Below are positions 47,578 to 64,000 of a stretch of DNA of 64,000 nucleotides, piece after piece. A program made the position numbers and the translations under genes. Below the pieces are notes generated by a model that was not told the DNA's origin, did no database searches, and was given only the letters and a program-made list of their open reading frames with translations. How positions within the stretch are numbered: the stretch's first letter is position 1; each line of letters begins with the position of its first letter. This stretch comes from Candidula unifasciata (lineage: Eukaryota; Mollusca; Gastropoda; Stylommatophora; Geomitridae). Where the stretch lies: positions 266,001 through 330,000 of the forward strand of contig CAJHNH020006601.1 in assembly GCA_905116865.2 (NCBI GenBank), written 5' to 3'.

Positions 47578-47990
47578 TAACAGGCGGTCGTGGTGGTCTG
47601 TGAGTTTATGTTAAAAATAAATTCTCTGTTATCTCCATTGATCGTATAACAGGCGGTCGTGGTGGTCAGTGAGTTTATGTTAAAAATAAATTCTCTGGTA
47701 TCTCCATTTATCGTATAACAGGCGGTCGTGGTGGTCAGTGGGTTTATGTTAAAACTAAATTCTCTGGTATCTCCATTGATCGTATAACAGGCGGTCGTGG
47801 TAGTTAGTGGGTTTATGTTAAAAATAAATTCTCTGGTATCTCCATTGATCGTATAACAGGCGGTCATGGTAGTTAGTAGGTTTATGTTAAAAATTAATTC
47901 TCTGGTGTCTCCACCAATTGTATAACAGGCAGTCGGGGTAGTTAGTGGGTTTATGTTTAAAAAAAAATTATCTGGTATCTCCACAATAAA
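47578..47990. repeat. 69-bp tandem repeat, six units
   Basis: CAGGCGGTCGTGGTGG-type units start at 47581, 47650, 47719, 47788, 47857 and 47926, exactly 69 bp apart. 69 is 23 codons, so the minus strand is open through the array (unit TTTTACYTINGDTREFIFNI). Substitutions change residues freely and no splice or start signal flanks it, so it is scored as a minisatellite. Confidence 0.95.
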
Positions 47991-48639
47991 GTTTGGCTAC
48001 AGTGTACCCACTACTGTCTTTGGGAATATTACCTGGTGAGACCCCAATCTTTTCCACGGTGCAACTTTCATACCACTGTCTGAAAATAACAACAGAGTAT
48101 TTAAAAAAATAGTCTACTGGGGAAATTATTAGAGGATCATGAAACTTTAAAGCGAACACTAAGTATTGAGCCACAGAGCAGCATTTTATTTTGTAGTTTT
48201 ACGGATCTGTTATATTCAGGATTTTTGTTTTTTACCCCCTGCTTTTCAGAACCTGATTACTGGGTCTCTGGCGGGGGTGGGGGGGTGTATATTGGTGTTG
48301 GGGAGAGGAGAGAGAGAGATTGATGCTGTGATGATAGGGTATTATAAAGTTACAAGGGTATTCTGAAGTTTCAAGACATAAGGCAGATACATTGTCAGGG
48401 TGTATATGGAATTTACAAAGTATATTTGGCTGCATTTCTAGAGTTTCTTCAGCATACAGTGAAGCAAAACAAAACTGAATTTTTTTCACTGGAATACATG
48501 AATCATATTGCCTGCTGTAAATACATTGTTTGTCTATTGCCTGTAAATTGTGCATTGTATTTAAAAAAAATTAACTATGGGAAAACATTGTTTTGAATTT
48601 GTTTGCTTTTATGCATGGCAATAATTATGGGTGAAATGC

Positions 48640-48800
48640 GGTAGCATAGTCAGTAGATGTTAATCTGTCAGCCTGAATGTCTTTGGTTCACATCTGCAAT
48701 AAGGCTGATTGGTTTTCGTTAAAATTGACCTTGGCTCCCGGGTTGATCCAGCCTAAATTGTGTACCAGGTAATCTTTTCTTTATTTCAGCAAACCCCCCA
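48640..48800 (+). repeat. tRNA-type SINE, family A-like
   Basis: GGTAGCATAGTCAGTAGATG head, TTTGGTTCACATCTGC B-box-like, then GGGTTGATCCAGCC and GTACCAGGTAATC. The order is as in family A but strongly diverged. Confidence 0.55.
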
Positions 48801-49399
48801 TTTAGTCTCCCTTTTACAGTGTCATTGTTATGGGGCACTGGGTCCTCACTCCCCAAGGCCCCATAGCCCCCATGGGGATAGGATTATACTCTGAAGTAAA
48901 CTGGGTTATTTTTACAATGGTCTCCCCATTTGCACACCACCAGTTGTAGGTCAACTCCATTGATAAGTTGGTTGGATAGGATAGTCTACTGTGGTCAAGG
49001 TTATGGGTGTAGCAGTCTGTTGTTGTCTGGTATTTACGTTTTTATTTCCGAGAAAGAGATGGCCTGTGACATAGGTTTTGTGACTCTCTAGGGGAGCTGT
49101 GTGTTAGACCCAATATATAAATATTTTAGAAATTTTAAAAGCTCTGGCATGGTGAAATATACAACATGTGGTATGAGCGCAAGTGCAGAACATCCCTGTG
49201 ACCTTGTGTGGAATTTGGATTGCTCGAGGCAGATCTATCAGAAGTGAGGTGGTCAGTAGGTCGTCCAGTCAGAAGTGAGCTAGTGTGTAGCGGTGTGCAA
49301 CTGGAGAGACCAGCGTAAAAATAACCGTAAACTGATGATCACAGTCTTTGAAATTCTATGTCTGTTTGGAGTTCTGTGTTGATTCAGTGGGTTAATAAA

Positions 49400-49470
49400 A
49401 CTTTCTTAATAAGCATACTGGGCTCTTGTGCGGTAGACCTAGGTTCGAATCTCCCAGACTCAAGACTCTC
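49400..49470 (+). repeat. tRNA-like head fragment
   Basis: CATACTGGGCTCTTGTGC and CCTAGGTTCGAATCTCCC (B box). Cloverleaf not convincing, so it is probably a SINE head and not a tRNA gene. Confidence 0.4.
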
Positions 49471-50030
49471 CTTCTCTAGATCACCTATAAAATGGAATTG
49501 CAGGCAGTATCTTTCTGAGCTCATTATATAGAGGATAGTACAGCAGATTGGACTGTTGAATCCGCCTGTACACATTGATGAAGTAGAACGACAAAGCTTG
49601 TGCATGTGTTTATTAAATTTGGTATTCTCTGCCCTGAGACATCAGTCGGCTGTCCCTGTCAGGAGGGGATGCAGTAGGTGTCCCAGGTATGGTTCTCAAT
49701 TTTAGCAAGTTATTCTGAATGCCAAGACCACTCTGCATAAAAACTTCTGAACCAGACCTGGGAACTATGACTGGACCTATAGTATTCATGCAGCTGACCA
49801 ATTTGGTGAGAGAGACTAAGCTGTAAGAGATAAAACCCCGCTGTAGCAAGGACAATCTTCTTGACCTCGGCCAGCAAGAGGAGGCTAGAATTTTAGGATA
49901 TTGTATTTTATGGTTAATATTGATATTTATCAAATCTTTACCCTTTAGAAAGAATCATTTTATTATTTCACTATTGAGTGTATTTATTTGTTTCTGTTCA
50001 TTTCAGATCCAGCCTTTCATATAGCCCAAA

Positions 50031-63033
<13,003 letters not shown>

Positions 63034-63404
63034 GTAAGTCCTTTCTTATATTCATCTAGATCTGAATTTTTAAACTTTTCATGCTGGATATTTATCCAGA
63101 TCTTAGTTTTCAAACTTGTCATGCTGGCAACACATTAAAAAAAAATTAAAAAAAAAAAAAAAAAGACAAACATAATTTTGCAGCTCGGTAATTCGGTCTA
63201 CTGGCAAACCACAAGGTTAAACTAACTTGTTGTAAAAGATATGTAATAGTGAAATTTTTCATAACACAACCTATCTCATGAAAAGCTCTCGTTTACATAA
63301 AAAAACATAAAGTACTTCCAAGATTAATGTCATTGTTGTAATTTGTCATTAACAGTAATAAATTAAATAACAGTAATTAAAAACAACAATAATGCATGAC
63401 ACAT

Positions 63405-63910
63405 TTTCACACTGCAGCCAGGACATCGATGTGTCATGACACACTTTTTAAAGCTCTGATATACAAGCTGTCGGGACACTAATGTGTACACAGTTTAGAA
63501 AGCTCTGATATAGAAGCTGGTAGGACATTAATGTGCCCTGCACACAGTTTAGATATAGAAGCAGCCGGGACACTGATGTGTCATAGTACACAGTTTAGAA
63601 ACTTCTGATATAGAAGCAGCTGGGACACTGATGTGTCATAGTACACAGTTTAGAAAGCTCTGATATAGAAGCAGCCGGGACACTGATGTGTCATAGTACA
63701 CAGTTTAGAAAGCTCTGATAAAGAAGCAGCCGGGACATTATTGTGCCTTTACACAGTTTAGAAAGCTCTGATATACAAGCAGTCGGGACACTAATGTGTC
63801 AAAGTACACAGTTTAGAAAGCTCTGATATAGAAGCAGCCAGGACATTAATGTACCCTGACACAGTTTAGAAAGCTCTGATATAGAAGCAGCCAGGACACT
63901 AATGTGTGTG
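63405..63910. repeat. ~55-bp tandem repeat, about nine units
   Basis: Units CACAGTTTAGAAAGCTCTGA and TATAGAAGCAGCCGGGACAC with variable spacers (units about 50-57 bp). It lies in the last intron visible in the window. Confidence 0.9.
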
Positions 63911-64000
63911 TATGTTTGTGTCTTTCTAAAGTGTATGCAAATATGACAGTGTGTGTGTGTTTGAGGACAGCATTTGGAAATATTAGAGAGAGAGAGTGTG

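Overview
The window is animal nuclear DNA. It has split genes with GT-AG introns, long introns, and very many interspersed repeats, microsatellites and minisatellites. The G-protein beta coding exons, together with several tRNA-derived SINE families, LINE fragments, Penelope-like and piggyBac-like remnants, suggest a lophotrochozoan, most likely a mollusc and perhaps a gastropod. The species cannot be fixed from this sequence alone.

Layout. (1) 1-2 kb: an AT-rich satellite with a ~178-bp unit. (2) ~3.06-10.35 kb, minus strand: exons of a long coiled-coil protein that I do not recognise. Five exons join in consistent phase (3063-3170, 5099-5235, 6211-6340, 6652-6837, 7169-7376). A 5' coding exon carries the only credible ATG (10341), and a possible 39-nt exon (8392-8430) would connect the two parts. 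The introns hold TTAA-flanked DNA transposon remnants, LINE 3' ends and SINEs. (3) ~10.4-50 kb: about 39 kb with no exon I can support, packed with repeats: a 160-bp foldback element, an 890-bp piggyBac-like deletion derivative, LINE reverse-transcriptase tails, two Penelope-like copies with decayed hammerhead-like cores, at least five tRNA-type SINE families, a 24-bp minisatellite of about 25 copies, a ~1-kb GTGCTACC minisatellite and a 69-bp tandem array. A CpG-containing stretch ending in a good donor at 34642 is a speculative non-coding first exon. (4) 50031-63033, plus strand: six coding exons of the G-protein beta subunit gene (GNB1/Gbeta1 type), giving the first 234 residues of a protein of about 340. 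The last ~107 residues lie beyond the right edge.

The two genes point away from each other and no functional link is apparent. The most notable non-genic feature is a ~280-bp retroposon ending in (GAA)n, present about 16 times in both orientations. One copy is flanked by a perfect 13-bp target-site duplication. It appears to seed the long GAA microsatellites at one end and poly-G tracts at the other.
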